This document shows, piece by piece, positions 1 to 9,012 of a DNA stretch of 64,000 nucleotides (within the stretch, counting starts at the first letter, position 1; each line of letters starts with the position of its first letter). The DNA is taken from contig JACPYM010000095.1 of the NCBI GenBank assembly GCA_016196035.1, positions 62,001 to 126,000 on the forward strand. The letters run 5' to 3'. Origin of the DNA: Acidobacteriota bacterium. Its GTDB lineage: Bacteria; Acidobacteriota; Blastocatellia; RBC074. The notes beneath the pieces were generated by a model, which was given only the letters and a program-made list of their open reading frames with translations, had not been told where the DNA came from and did not search any database. Both the position numbers and the translations under genes were made by a program.

Positions 1-1
1 C

Positions 2-790
2 TTCGCCTTCGTCAGCGGCGACACGGCGGCGCAGCAAGAGCAACTCACGTGGGCCGGCGGCAAACCGGATGAATATCAGGCCGTGTACTGGCAAGCGCAG
101 CAGGCAACCTTCTTAGGCGCGTGGCGCGAATCGCAGGAACTGGCGCGCCGCGCCACCGCACTGGCCGTCCGTCACGACGCGCCAGAGGCCGGGGCGCAGT
201 ACTTGGCAGATGCCGCTTTGCACGCGGCAGTGCTCGGACAAGCCGTGCAGGTCGCTGGCCTGGCGGACGCCGCGCTGAGACTCGTCCGCAACAAGTACGT
301 GCTGGTGCGCGCCGCCTTGGCCCTCGCGCTCGCAGGCCAAGCAGTGCAGGCACAACTACTGGTGCGCGAACTGGAGCAGCAATACCCCAAAGACACATTC
401 GTCACCCAGCTCTGGCTGCCGACGATCAACGCCACGTTCGCTTTGCAGAAAGGCGAAACGCAGACGGCCATTCAACTGTTGGCAGCGGCGCAACGTTATG
501 AACTCGCCGGAGAATTCTGGCCGCAAACGATGCGCGCGCAGGCGTACCTGAAGCTCAAGCAAGGCGCGCAAGCCGCTGCCGCCTACCAACAGATACTCGA
601 CCAGCGCGGGCAGGCGCCGCTGTCGGCCCTCTATCCGCGCGCCACCCTCGGACTGGCGCGGGCAGCAGCGTTGCAAGGCGCTGCGGCAAAGAGTCGCCGG
701 GCGTATCAGGATTTCCTGACACTGTGGAAAGAGGCGGATGCGGCTTTGCCCGTGCTGATTGAAGCGCAGCGAGAATTGGCGCAACGTTGA
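2..790 (+). CDS. C-terminal part of kinase-associated TPR protein (partial, 5' end outside window)
   Basis: The frame is open from the first bases of the window to the TGA at 788-790, so the gene begins upstream and about 262 residues are visible. The sequence is alanine-rich and helical, with repeated 34-residue-like units (AWRESQELARRA, QAVQAQLLVRELEQQ, TAIQLLAAAQRYELA, AAAAYQQILDQRG) and the ending KSRRAYQDFLTLWKEAD. From family knowledge this matches the TPR tail of acidobacterial eukaryotic-type Ser/Thr protein kinases or winged-helix regulators. The kinase or DNA-binding part is not in the window, so the catalytic assignment is inference. The TPR tail probably serves protein-protein contacts. 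An inverted-repeat element starts 17 bp after the stop. Confidence 0.75.
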   Translation, partial: FAFVSGDTAAQQEQLTWAGGKPDEYQAVYWQAQQATFLGAWRESQELARRATALAVRHDAPEAGAQYLADAALHAAVLGQAVQVAGLADAALRLVRNKYVLVRAALALALAGQAVQAQLLVRELEQQYPKDTFVTQLWLPTINATFALQKGETQTAIQLLAAAQRYELAGEFWPQTMRAQAYLKLKQGAQAAAAYQQILDQRGQAPLSALYPRATLGLARAAALQGAAAKSRRAYQDFLTLWKEADAALPVLIEAQRELAQR

Positions 791-807
791 GCCAAGTGTT
801 GGGGGTT

Positions 808-987
808 AGATCGGTTTTCACTTCGGTGTATGGCAAAAGCCGCGTAAGCGGGACAGTACCGCGCGCGTGAGCAAGCGGCGCTTCGGCGTTGCGCCAGTCC
901 AGCCGTGCTTGACGCGCCGCTTGCTCACGCGCGCGGTACTGTCCCGGCGCGGCGCGCCTACCGTACACGCAAATGAAAACCGATCTA
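808..987. repeat. R1 inverted-repeat element, copy A
   Basis: A 180-bp element with perfect 14-bp terminal inverted repeats (TAGATCGGTTTTCA and its complement) and long imperfect arms meeting around a short centre. The arms carry the core GCGCGCGTGAGCAAGCGG once in each orientation. The same architecture recurs at 33052, 43537, 57308 and 59661. It has no coding capacity, so it looks like a MITE-like or REP-like dispersed element. Its RNA would fold into a long hairpin in either direction. Confidence 0.85.
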
Positions 988-1467
988 GGTGTGCACACGT
1001 GGACGCCGCCACAGCCCCAGCGCGAGCAACGCCGTCAAGCCGCCGCTCATATCCAATAAACTGTCGTAAAGCGAACCTGTCCGATGGGCGGTGAAGGTCT
1101 GATGCCATTCGTCCAGCAATGCCCAGACCGCGATGATGACGAATGCCTGTGCGGCCCAGCGCCATTGCCACTTGAGAGGCGAACCCGCCCAAAAAGCCCG
1201 AAACCACAAGAGCGCGAGAAAGCCGTATTCAGTGAAATGCGCTGTCTTGCGCACGAGAAAATGAACCGTCTCGTATTGGCTGTCGGTAATGGCAGGGAAG
1301 ACCAGGTGCAGCAACCAGGCGAGCCGCGAACCCGTGTTGTCAGCAGAGAAGGCGTCGGTCGAAAACCCGAACATCGCGGCCATCCAGAGCAGGGGCGGGA
1401 GCCAGTAAACGCTGGTGGCTGGGGGCTGGTGGCTGGGGGCTGCTGCTTTGGACTGTAGTTGGTTCAT
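985..1467 (-). CDS. VanZ-like membrane protein
   Basis: A predicted 160-residue protein with four hydrophobic segments: WLPPLLWMAAMFGFST, the segment around LAWLLHLVF, ALLWFRAFWAG/AFVIIAVWALL, and GGLTALLALGLW. It has the VanZ-family signature region VRKTAHFTEYGFLALL and later LLDEWHQTFTAHRTGSLYDSLLD. VanZ-like proteins are small membrane proteins, some linked to glycopeptide resistance; their biochemical role is not settled. I chose ATG at 1465-1467. A GTG at 1504-1506 would add 13 residues, but it lies inside a repeat hairpin. The gene follows atpG in the same direction, where atpD would be expected. A heptamer repeat (1412-1442) is read through within the N-terminal codons. Its C-terminal end overlaps the terminal bases of repeat copy A. 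Confidence 0.8.
   Translation of the reverse strand: MNQLQSKAAAPSHQPPATSVYWLPPLLWMAAMFGFSTDAFSADNTGSRLAWLLHLVFPAITDSQYETVHFLVRKTAHFTEYGFLALLWFRAFWAGSPLKWQWRWAAQAFVIIAVWALLDEWHQTFTAHRTGSLYDSLLDMSGGLTALLALGLWRRPRVHT
1412..1442. repeat. Heptamer tandem repeat (CTGGTGG/CTGGGGG)
   Basis: Four alternating 7-bp units inside the 5' end of the VanZ-like gene on the opposite strand. The period is not a multiple of three, yet the reading frame stays open. It belongs to the window-wide set of 7-bp repeats. Confidence 0.8.
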
Positions 1468-1481
1468 CGGTCGGTCTAAAA

Positions 1482-1553
1482 GGCGATTGCGGAATTTCAC
1501 GAGCACTTAGGGTGCTGCAAAATTCCGCAATCCGCAATCCACAATCCGCAATC
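1482..1553. repeat. Hairpin with heptamer arm (CCGCAAT) after atpG
   Basis: GATTGCGGAATTT at the left pairs with AAATTCCGCAATC at the right around a smaller GCACTTAGGGTGC palindrome. The right arm continues as about four 7-bp units (CCGCAAT, with one CCACAAT). It ends two bases before the atpG stop codon, so it may serve as a 3' processing or termination structure for the atp transcript. That role is inference, as there is no T-tract. Confidence 0.75.
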
Positions 1554-1554
1554 G

Positions 1555-2439
1555 TTACAGCGCTTCAGCGCCGCTGACCACTTCAATGATTTCGCGCGTG
1601 ATGGCGGCCTGGCGCACGCGGTTCATGTTCAGCGTGAGCCGGTCAATCACTTCGCTGGCGTTCTTGGATGCCGAATCCATCGCGGTCATGCGCGAACCCA
1701 TTTCAGAGGCTACTGATTCGAGCAACGCTTGGTAAATGCGATTCTCGATCAGTTTGGGCAGAAGCACTTCAAAAATCTCCGCCGGTTTCTGTTCGTAAAG
1801 GTAATCGCCACCGGCTTCCGTCGGTTCATTTTCTGGCAGTTGGCCGATGGGCAGTAACTGGACGAGTGAGGGTTTTTGCACGAGCGCCGATTTGAATTCG
1901 CCGAAGAGTAGATAAATTTTGTCTACCGGCTGCGCTTCGTTGGTGAAATCGGCGATGAGTTGCTGGCCGATGTTGATGGCGTCCGTCGCCGTGACTTTGC
2001 CGGAGCCGGTGATGCCGATGTGTGAGCGGCGAATCGTGACGTTGCGGCGATGGAAAAAATCATTGCCCTTGCGTCCGATCAAAACCAGTTCAACCTGATC
2101 GTGCGTATGCTGCCGCAGAAATTCGCTGGCCGCTTTGATGAGGTTGGTGTTGAAGCCGCCGCACAACCCTTTGTCCGCCGTCACCAACGCCAGAATGATG
2201 CGCTCGCTGGCGGGCGTCTCAGCATCGGGGTTGGCCAGCAACGGGTGCTTGAAATCGGAAGCGCGCCGGGCTAGATCACCCAGAATCTGCGTCATCTTCC
2301 TGGTGTAGGGGCGCGCCGCTTGCACGCGCTCCTGGGCGCGGCGCAAACGGGCCGCCGCGACCATCTTCATCGCCTTGGTGATCTGTTGGGTGCTTTTGAC
2401 GGCGCGCAACCGGCGCCGCAGGTCTTGTATGCTAGGCAT
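1555..2439 (-). CDS. atpG: ATP synthase F1 gamma subunit
   Basis: A 294-residue protein, normal length for the family. It forms the central rotor shaft of F1, coupling proton flow through Fo to ATP synthesis on the beta subunits. The N-terminus MPSIQDLRRRLRAVKSTQQI and the motif ITKAMKMVAAARLRRAQ are diagnostic, as is the C-terminal helix ASEVIDRLTLNMNRVRQAAIT. I start at ATG 2437-2439; the frame runs 20 codons further upstream, but that stretch is translated repeat sequence. It lies downstream of atpA in the order b, b, delta, alpha, gamma. The expected next genes, beta and epsilon, are missing. Confidence 0.97.
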   Translation of the reverse strand: MPSIQDLRRRLRAVKSTQQITKAMKMVAAARLRRAQERVQAARPYTRKMTQILGDLARRASDFKHPLLANPDAETPASERIILALVTADKGLCGGFNTNLIKAASEFLRQHTHDQVELVLIGRKGNDFFHRRNVTIRRSHIGITGSGKVTATDAINIGQQLIADFTNEAQPVDKIYLLFGEFKSALVQKPSLVQLLPIGQLPENEPTEAGGDYLYEQKPAEIFEVLLPKLIENRIYQALLESVASEMGSRMTAMDSASKNASEVIDRLTLNMNRVRQAAITREIIEVVSGAEAL

Positions 2440-2444
2440 AGATT

Positions 2445-2542
2445 CAATTGATAGTTGACAGTTGATAATTGATAGTTGGTAACAAGTCACTGCACTCAAT
2501 GCCAGCGCTTAACTGTCAACTGTCAATTATCAACTATCAATT
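2445..2542. repeat. Hairpin with heptamer arms (TTGATAG type) between atpA and atpG
   Basis: The left arm (2445-2478) consists of degenerate 7-bp units (TTGATAG, TTGACAG, TTGATAA, TTGATAG). The right arm (2511-2542) is the inverted counterpart (AACTGTC, AACTGTC, AATTATC, AACTATC). About 30 bp separate them. It fills almost the whole atpA-atpG spacer, so the co-transcript would carry a strong hairpin here. Confidence 0.85.
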
Positions 2543-2547
2543 AGGTT

Positions 2548-4167
<1,620 letters not shown>

Positions 4168-4168
<1 letters not shown>

Positions 4169-4707
4169 TACTGCATGAGGCGCGCTTTCATTTGCGCCAA
4201 CTGGTTCTTGATCGAACCGTCATAAATCTTGCTGCCGATGCGTGTGACGACGCCCCCGATGATGTCCGGGTCGGTCTTATAGTGCAGCCGCACGTCTTTG
4301 CCCGTGAGGGCCTTCAATTTGTCGTGCAAGAGCTTTTGTTCGTCGGCGTTGATGTTGCGCGCCGTGATGATTTCGGCGGTCACGACATTGGTGCGGGCGT
4401 CCAATTCTTTTTCGAGCGCTTGAACCATTGGCATCAGTTGATGCAGCCGATTGTTGGCCAACAGCAATTGCAGGAAGTTCTGCACGGTCTGGCGCGCTTT
4501 CAGCCGCGCGATCAGTTCGTTCAACACCGCGCGCTTGCGCTCCGGGGCAACGACCGGGCTGGCGAAAACCTCGCGCAATTGCGCGTGGCCTTCGATCATC
4601 GCGGCGAACTGTTTCAACTCGGCGGCGACTTCGGTGACCTCGCGCCGCTCGACGATGACATCGGCGAGGGCGCGGGCGTAGCGATTGGCGATGGTGGCAA
4701 CACTCAT
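4168..4707 (-). CDS. atpH: ATP synthase F1 delta subunit
   Basis: A 179-residue protein, normal for the OSCP/delta family, which forms part of the peripheral stalk joining F1 alpha to the b subunits. Family features are the N-terminal [13 protein letters not shown], the central [18 protein letters not shown], and the C-terminal [21 protein letters not shown]. It sits between atpF and atpA in the normal order. A perfect six-copy heptamer array occupies the spacer just upstream of its start. Confidence 0.96.
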
Positions 4708-4711
4708 AAAA

Positions 4712-4753
4712 AGTAGTCAGTAGTCAGTAGTCAGTAGTCAGTAGTCAGTAGTC
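4712..4753. repeat. Perfect heptamer array, six copies of AGTAGTC
   Basis: Exactly 42 bp, six identical 7-bp units, in the spacer between atpF and atpH. It starts four bases upstream of the atpH start codon, so it occupies the place where an atpH ribosome-binding site would be expected. Copy-number change here could affect atpH translation; that is inference. Confidence 0.92.
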
Positions 4754-4759
4754 GCTCTA

Positions 4760-5311
4760 CTAGCTCACTTTGCTTAGCTCCTCGCTGACGCGCTGTAGGA
4801 GCCTGGCGTCGTCTTGGGGCGTCAATTCGCGGCGGATCATTTGTTCGGCGAGTTCGACGGCTTTATCGGCGGTGAATTCACGTAACTGGACGAGGGCGGC
4901 TTGTTTCGCGCCTTCGATTTCGCGGTTAGCGGTAGTGCGCAGCTTTTCGGCGTCAGCCCTGGCTTCGGCCTGCAAGCGTTCACGTTCGGCCAGTGCTTCA
5001 CGTTCGGCTTGGGCGCGAATCTCGGTGACCTCTGCGTCCAACTTGCTGAGGCGCGCATTCAATTCGTTGAGTTTCGCGGTGGCTTCGGCCTTTTCGTTCG
5101 CGGCGCGGTCGAGCGTGGCACGCACGGTGGCGAGTCGCTCGGCAAAGAATTCGCGCGCTGGCTTGCGCACCAGCAGGTATAGCACAGTCAAAAAGACAGC
5201 GAGATTGACAGCTTTGGGAATGGCGGGATGCAGCCCTTCGGCCAGCAAAACCGGCGGTGCAAACAGGACGGGCGTGAAGATCAAGGAACGTAGTTGCGTG
5301 ATGCTTTTCAT
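4760..5311 (-). CDS. atpF: ATP synthase Fo b-type subunit (second copy)
   Basis: A 183-residue protein. A hydrophobic N-terminal segment (AIPKAVNLAVFLTVLYLLV) is followed by RKPAREFFAERLATVRATLD and a long charged coiled coil rich in A, E and R to the C-terminus, the plan of a membrane-anchored peripheral-stalk subunit. An extra N-terminal hydrophobic stretch (LIFTPVLFAPPVLLAEG) looks like a signal peptide or additional anchor. The preceding gene encodes a second b-type protein, so the pair probably forms a b/b' heterodimer as in cyanobacteria. Which is b and which b' cannot be decided here. Confidence 0.9.
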   Translation of the reverse strand: MKSITQLRSLIFTPVLFAPPVLLAEGLHPAIPKAVNLAVFLTVLYLLVRKPAREFFAERLATVRATLDRAANEKAEATAKLNELNARLSKLDAEVTEIRAQAEREALAERERLQAEARADAEKLRTTANREIEGAKQAALVQLREFTADKAVELAEQMIRRELTPQDDARLLQRVSEELSKVS

Positions 5312-5346
5312 TGCAGGCGTTAAGTCTCCTGTTCTCCTTTACAGGC

Positions 5347-5844
5347 TTACCCGACCGGGCGTTTTAGTATTTGGGAAGAAATCGTCGCGGCCATTGTGTG
5401 TGCTTCGTTTTCCAATGTCTGGCGCGCGCCAGCAACCTGTTGCGTGATGTCGTCTTTGGCGGCGTTGAATTGCGCGGCGGTTTCCTGCTTCACTTGATCC
5501 AACAATTGCTGGCGTGCGGTCAAGGCTTCCTTGCGTTGGCTTTCGAGTTCCTGATAAGCCGCGGCGCGCGCTTGCCGAATCTGTTGCTCGTAATGGTCGA
5601 GTTTTTCGTCGAATTGCCTGAGCAGTTGTTTGGCCTCGTTCAACCGTCCAGCCCCCAAACTCTCGCGCTCATCCAGCACCTGATTGAGCGGCACGAACAG
5701 CGTTCGGTTGAGAAGGAAAATCAACAGGAGAATGCTAATAAAGATAAACAGGAACGAGCCATCAATACTGATGACACTTCCTTCCAGCAGTAAGATTAAT
5801 GCAGGGTACACCGCGTGACTCTCCTCAAGGATGATAAGTTCCAC
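5347..5844 (-). CDS. ATP synthase Fo b-type subunit (first copy, b or b')
   Basis: A 165-residue protein. A strongly hydrophobic segment near residues 30-50 ([17 protein letters not shown]) is followed by [16 protein letters not shown] and a coiled coil, ending [26 protein letters not shown] resembles the membrane-proximal part of b/b' subunits. The longest form starts at GTG 5842-5844; a GTG eleven codons later has a better upstream GAGGAG, so the start is uncertain. It is the first gene of this ATP synthase block, and the spacer to the next divides it from the second b subunit by 35 bp. Confidence 0.88.
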   Translation of the reverse strand: MELIILEESHAVYPALILLLEGSVISIDGSFLFIFISILLLIFLLNRTLFVPLNQVLDERESLGAGRLNEAKQLLRQFDEKLDHYEQQIRQARAAAYQELESQRKEALTARQQLLDQVKQETAAQFNAAKDDITQQVAGARQTLENEAHTMAATISSQILKRPVG

Positions 5845-5892
5845 AGCACAGACACAAATAGCGCAAAATGCAGGTTAAAATTTAAGTCAGGA

Positions 5893-5922
5893 TAAGTAGC
5901 ACATGGTTTCACAAAGTGTCAA
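5893..5922 (-). promoter_or_regulatory. Candidate promoter of the atp block
   Basis: A perfect -35 hexamer TTGACA (5917-5922, minus strand) is followed 17-18 bases later by a poor -10 (CTACTT or TACTTA). It lies about 50-80 bp upstream of the first b-subunit start, in the only sizeable spacer before the block. Support is limited to the -35 box and position. Confidence 0.3.
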
Positions 5923-6047
5923 CTTATGCCTCTGGGAAACTCATTGCGATAGCAAAGAAAGCTCTGGGACCGGCTCTTGTCAGCCCCTGCGCCGACTCGA
6001 AATACAACTGCACAAGAGAAGGGGCGCCGTTTACTGCCTTGCTCGTG

Positions 6048-8474
6048 TTAGCGAAAGCCGATCCGCACGATATTCGCTTGTTTGCCATCCACTGTCAGCA
6101 CGACCTCCACCTCACCCCGCGCGGCCAGTTGCTGCGGCAGCAGCAAATTGGCCTGATCCAGTCCGGCCAGACTGCCTTGCGCGCCGGCAAAGTTAAGCGG
6201 CACGCTGATGCCTCCGACGGTGGCGGTGACGTTGTTGAGCGCCGCCCTGAAGCGAAAGCCTGTGCCATAGAGCAATAAGTAAAGCTGTTCGGCGGGCGGC
6301 CCGAATTCGAGTGGGATCGGCACAAAGCGCTGCGTCGCGGCATCCAGGCGCGCGACCGGTTCGAATTGAAACGCGCCGGAGGGCTGTATGCGCAACACCT
6401 GCGCCGCCGCCACGCCGCTGCCGTTCGCATTCGCCGTGAAAACACCCGGCGCCACCGTAGCGATTTGAATGACTTCCTGCGCGACGTTATTTGGGTTGCT
6501 GTCGTTCGCGATCTTTACCGTGGCAGGGCCGAGCGCCGTTCCGGCAGGCAGCAGATAATTGACTTGATTGGCGGACACGAAGAAAAGCTGGGCGAGACGT
6601 TCAACCCCCAGGCTGTCAGTGACGCGGACGGCCGTGCCCGCCAGCGTTGTCGGCAAAGGCAGGTTCGTTGCGGCCTGGCTCGTGGTTGCCAGATTGATTC
6701 CGAAGGCGGCCACGATTTCTTCGCGCGCGAACTGATCGTGCAGATAACTGGCCGCCGAAACGTTGGCGAGAGGCCGAGCGATCAGGATCGTGACTTCGGC
6801 TGAAGTGGACGACCCGTAGTTGGTATCGCCCGCGTATGCCGCCGTCAATTTGTGTGTGCCCGCCGTCAGTGTGGAAGTGGTGAAGGTCGCCACTCCGCTC
6901 GCATTCAAAGTGCCTTGGCCTAACGAGGTCGCGCCGTCCAGAAACATCACCGCGCCCGTAGGCGCGCCCGCGCCCGTGGCCGTGACCTTGGCGGCCAGCG
7001 TGATTGCCTGACCCACTAGATAAGGCTCCGCCGAGATCATCAGTTGCGTGGCGGAGTTGAGTTTGCCGACGGTCAGGTTAAAGGGCGAATTTGTGGAAGC
7101 GCCGCAATTGTCCGTCGCCGTAACCGTGACCACATACGCTCCACCCGGCGCGGCGTTATTGATCGAAACAACACCGGTGCTGGCGTTCACTGAAACCGTG
7201 CCGGTGAATCCAGCAGAGATAGCTGCCGTGACACTGGCGACGGTGTTGTTGTCAGCGGGCGCGGCGCTGGGCGTGATGGTGACGGATTGGCCTAAGTTGA
7301 CGGTCGTCGTGGGATACGGGCCAAGTGTGGGCGCGGAGTTGGCCGTGACATTGATGGTCAAATTGGCCGTCGCCGTGCCGCCCGCCGCATCGGTTACGGT
7401 CAAGATCACTGTTTGCGCCCCGGCAGTAGCGTTGCAGCCCGCTGTCACCGTTGCGGTGATCGTGCCATTGGTATTATTGATGTTGCTAATTGCGAGGCCC
7501 GTCGGAACTGTCGTCGCCGTCACGCTTAAATTCGCTACAGGCGTTTCTAAATCATTGACGGTGGCAATGGTGGCAGCAGCGCCCGGGTTGCCTTGTTGGC
7601 GGGTGAGCGCCGCCCCCGCCGTAATCGTCGGCGGCGTATTTTGCACTGGGCATTTGCCCACGCTATCCGACTGGAAGATCGCCAGAATTTCCGCAGCGGT
7701 GAGCGCGCGGTTGTACAGGCTGACCTCGTCAATGCGCCCGTTAAAGCGTTCGTTCGGCAAGCGGCTGAGCACGTCTTCAGAACGCGAGCCGATTTTCAGC
7801 GGGCCAGCCGACGGCGTGATGTCGCCGCTCAAACCCGCCACGCTGCGCGTCAGCACGCCGTTGATATAAGCGTTGGCCACCGCGCCGTCATACGTGACAG
7901 CCACATGCGTCCAGGTATTCAAGGGCACCGCCCCGCCGCCATTCACCCAGAAAGAATAATCGTTGGGCAAGCCGTTCACGCCGCGCAACGCGAAGGCAAA
8001 GTTGCCGATGGGAATTGAGCCGGCGGGCAGGCTCGGCCCGCGAATGCCGATTTCGTATTGGTATCCGTCATAGGGTTCGGAATCTTTATTGACGATGATG
8101 TCTACGGAACCATCCACCAGCGTCGGGTAAACCCAGGTTTCAATCGTCAGCCGCGCCGGATTCAAAGCCGGTGCGTTGGGAACGCTGACTTCGCCGGTGC
8201 CGTTGAAATCGAACGCCTGCATGACCTTGCCGGTGGTGAAGCCGACGCCGGTTTTTACCGTGCCGTGATTCGTGCCGATGGAATCCAGTCCATTGCCTTC
8301 GCCGCGATACCAGGCGACCAACCCATTGGGGCGCGGCGCGCAATTCGTTTGAACGACAGGTTGACTGGCGGCGGCCAACCAGGTGTAGGCCATGAGCAAG
8401 GCGGGACAGAGCAGCACGAAAACGAGGCGAACGCCGGAGACAAACCGAAAGGGATTGCGTGTGCGAGTGTGCAT
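6048..8474 (-). CDS. Secreted LamG / cadherin-like / Ig protein with Solibacter-type C-terminal domain
   Basis: An 808-residue protein with a signal peptide (hydrophobic VRLVFVLLCPALLMAYTWLA). Visible modules: a LamG/concanavalin-like domain at about 45-275 (GLVAWYRGEGNG, FNGRIDEVSLYNRALTAAEI), cadherin-like segments at about 278-485 (NTPPTITAGAALTRQQG, VTATDNCGAS), a bacterial Ig repeat at about 485-570 (GAPTGAVMFLDGATSLGQG, LTAAYAGDTNY), and a C-terminal TIGR03437-like domain at about 573-808 (NVSAASY, EEIVAAFGINLA, QVNYLLPAGTALG). The LamG fold usually binds carbohydrate or matrix; the C-terminal domain's role is unknown. It is probably an exported adhesin or enzyme-less scaffold. Its close relative is the next gene at 9013. 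Confidence 0.85.
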   Translation of the reverse strand: MHTRTRNPFRFVSGVRLVFVLLCPALLMAYTWLAAASQPVVQTNCAPRPNGLVAWYRGEGNGLDSIGTNHGTVKTGVGFTTGKVMQAFDFNGTGEVSVPNAPALNPARLTIETWVYPTLVDGSVDIIVNKDSEPYDGYQYEIGIRGPSLPAGSIPIGNFAFALRGVNGLPNDYSFWVNGGGAVPLNTWTHVAVTYDGAVANAYINGVLTRSVAGLSGDITPSAGPLKIGSRSEDVLSRLPNERFNGRIDEVSLYNRALTAAEILAIFQSDSVGKCPVQNTPPTITAGAALTRQQGNPGAAATIATVNDLETPVANLSVTATTVPTGLAISNINNTNGTITATVTAGCNATAGAQTVILTVTDAAGGTATANLTINVTANSAPTLGPYPTTTVNLGQSVTITPSAAPADNNTVASVTAAISAGFTGTVSVNASTGVVSINNAAPGGAYVVTVTATDNCGASTNSPFNLTVGKLNSATQLMISAEPYLVGQAITLAAKVTATGAGAPTGAVMFLDGATSLGQGTLNASGVATFTTSTLTAGTHKLTAAYAGDTNYGSSTSAEVTILIARPLANVSAASYLHDQFAREEIVAAFGINLATTSQAATNLPLPTTLAGTAVRVTDSLGVERLAQLFFVSANQVNYLLPAGTALGPATVKIANDSNPNNVAQEVIQIATVAPGVFTANANGSGVAAAQVLRIQPSGAFQFEPVARLDAATQRFVPIPLEFGPPAEQLYLLLYGTGFRFRAALNNVTATVGGISVPLNFAGAQGSLAGLDQANLLLPQQLAARGEVEVVLTVDGKQANIVRIGFR

Positions 8475-9012
8475 AACGGTACGACCTCCAAGAAACTTCG
8501 CTTGCCAAGCATTGGCAGGGACAACGAAAGTTTTTGTGAGCCGCCAACGCTACGGGCGGCGGGTTTTTGTTCCAGGACGAAAATGCTGTCTGGGTGAAAC
8601 GTCTCGGCTGTCGGGAAAGCGGGCAGCCGCATGGAGATAAAAACTTGGCCAAGACGGCCAACTTTCGCTCATTGCGGCCTGGGGAAAGAACGATTCGGCG
8701 ACGACGGATACTACTGAGCAGTGTCTGGGCTGTCAATTAACAACATCGCCCCGTGCAAAAGCGCCAGGGCTTATGCAAAGTCGCCAGCGCGAGCGCTCGA
8801 ACGGTTTGACTGACTCCCGATTCCCGGTTCCTGATGCCTGGCAAACTGAAAATACCGGCTGATTTTTAATTTGTCAGGCAGCAGGAGTCAGGAATCGGGA
8901 GTCAGTCAAAGGTCTTTGGCGGATGTTTTGAGGACTTTGTAAAAGCCCTAGACGAAATAGGCCGAAACAATCACCAAAAACTTTCCCTGTGTTCTGACTG
9001 TTCTGAAACTCT
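8475..9012. other. 538-bp intergenic region with a heptamer hairpin
   Basis: No convincing gene is seen in any frame. It holds the presumed promoter and leader of the LamG gene at 6048-8474 (minus strand), a small GC-rich palindrome at about 8551-8573, and the hairpin at 8806-8909. I compared the leader by eye with common riboswitch classes and found no match. Confidence 0.6.
8806..8909. repeat. Hairpin with heptamer arms (GACTCCC/GATTCCC type)
   Basis: The left arm reads GACTCCC, GATTCCC, GGTTCCT, GATGCCT. The right arm is the inverted set (GGCAGCA, GGAGTCA, GGAATCG, GGAGTCA). The arms are about 35 bp each with an AT-rich centre containing AATACCGGCTGATTTTTAATTT. It lies between two convergently read-through secreted-protein genes on the minus strand. 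Confidence 0.85.

Noticed and set aside
8475-8740. A possible riboswitch in the leader of the LamG gene.
   Set aside because: I compared the leader by eye with c-di-GMP, cobalamin and other common classes and found no match to their conserved cores; the GC-rich palindrome alone is not enough.
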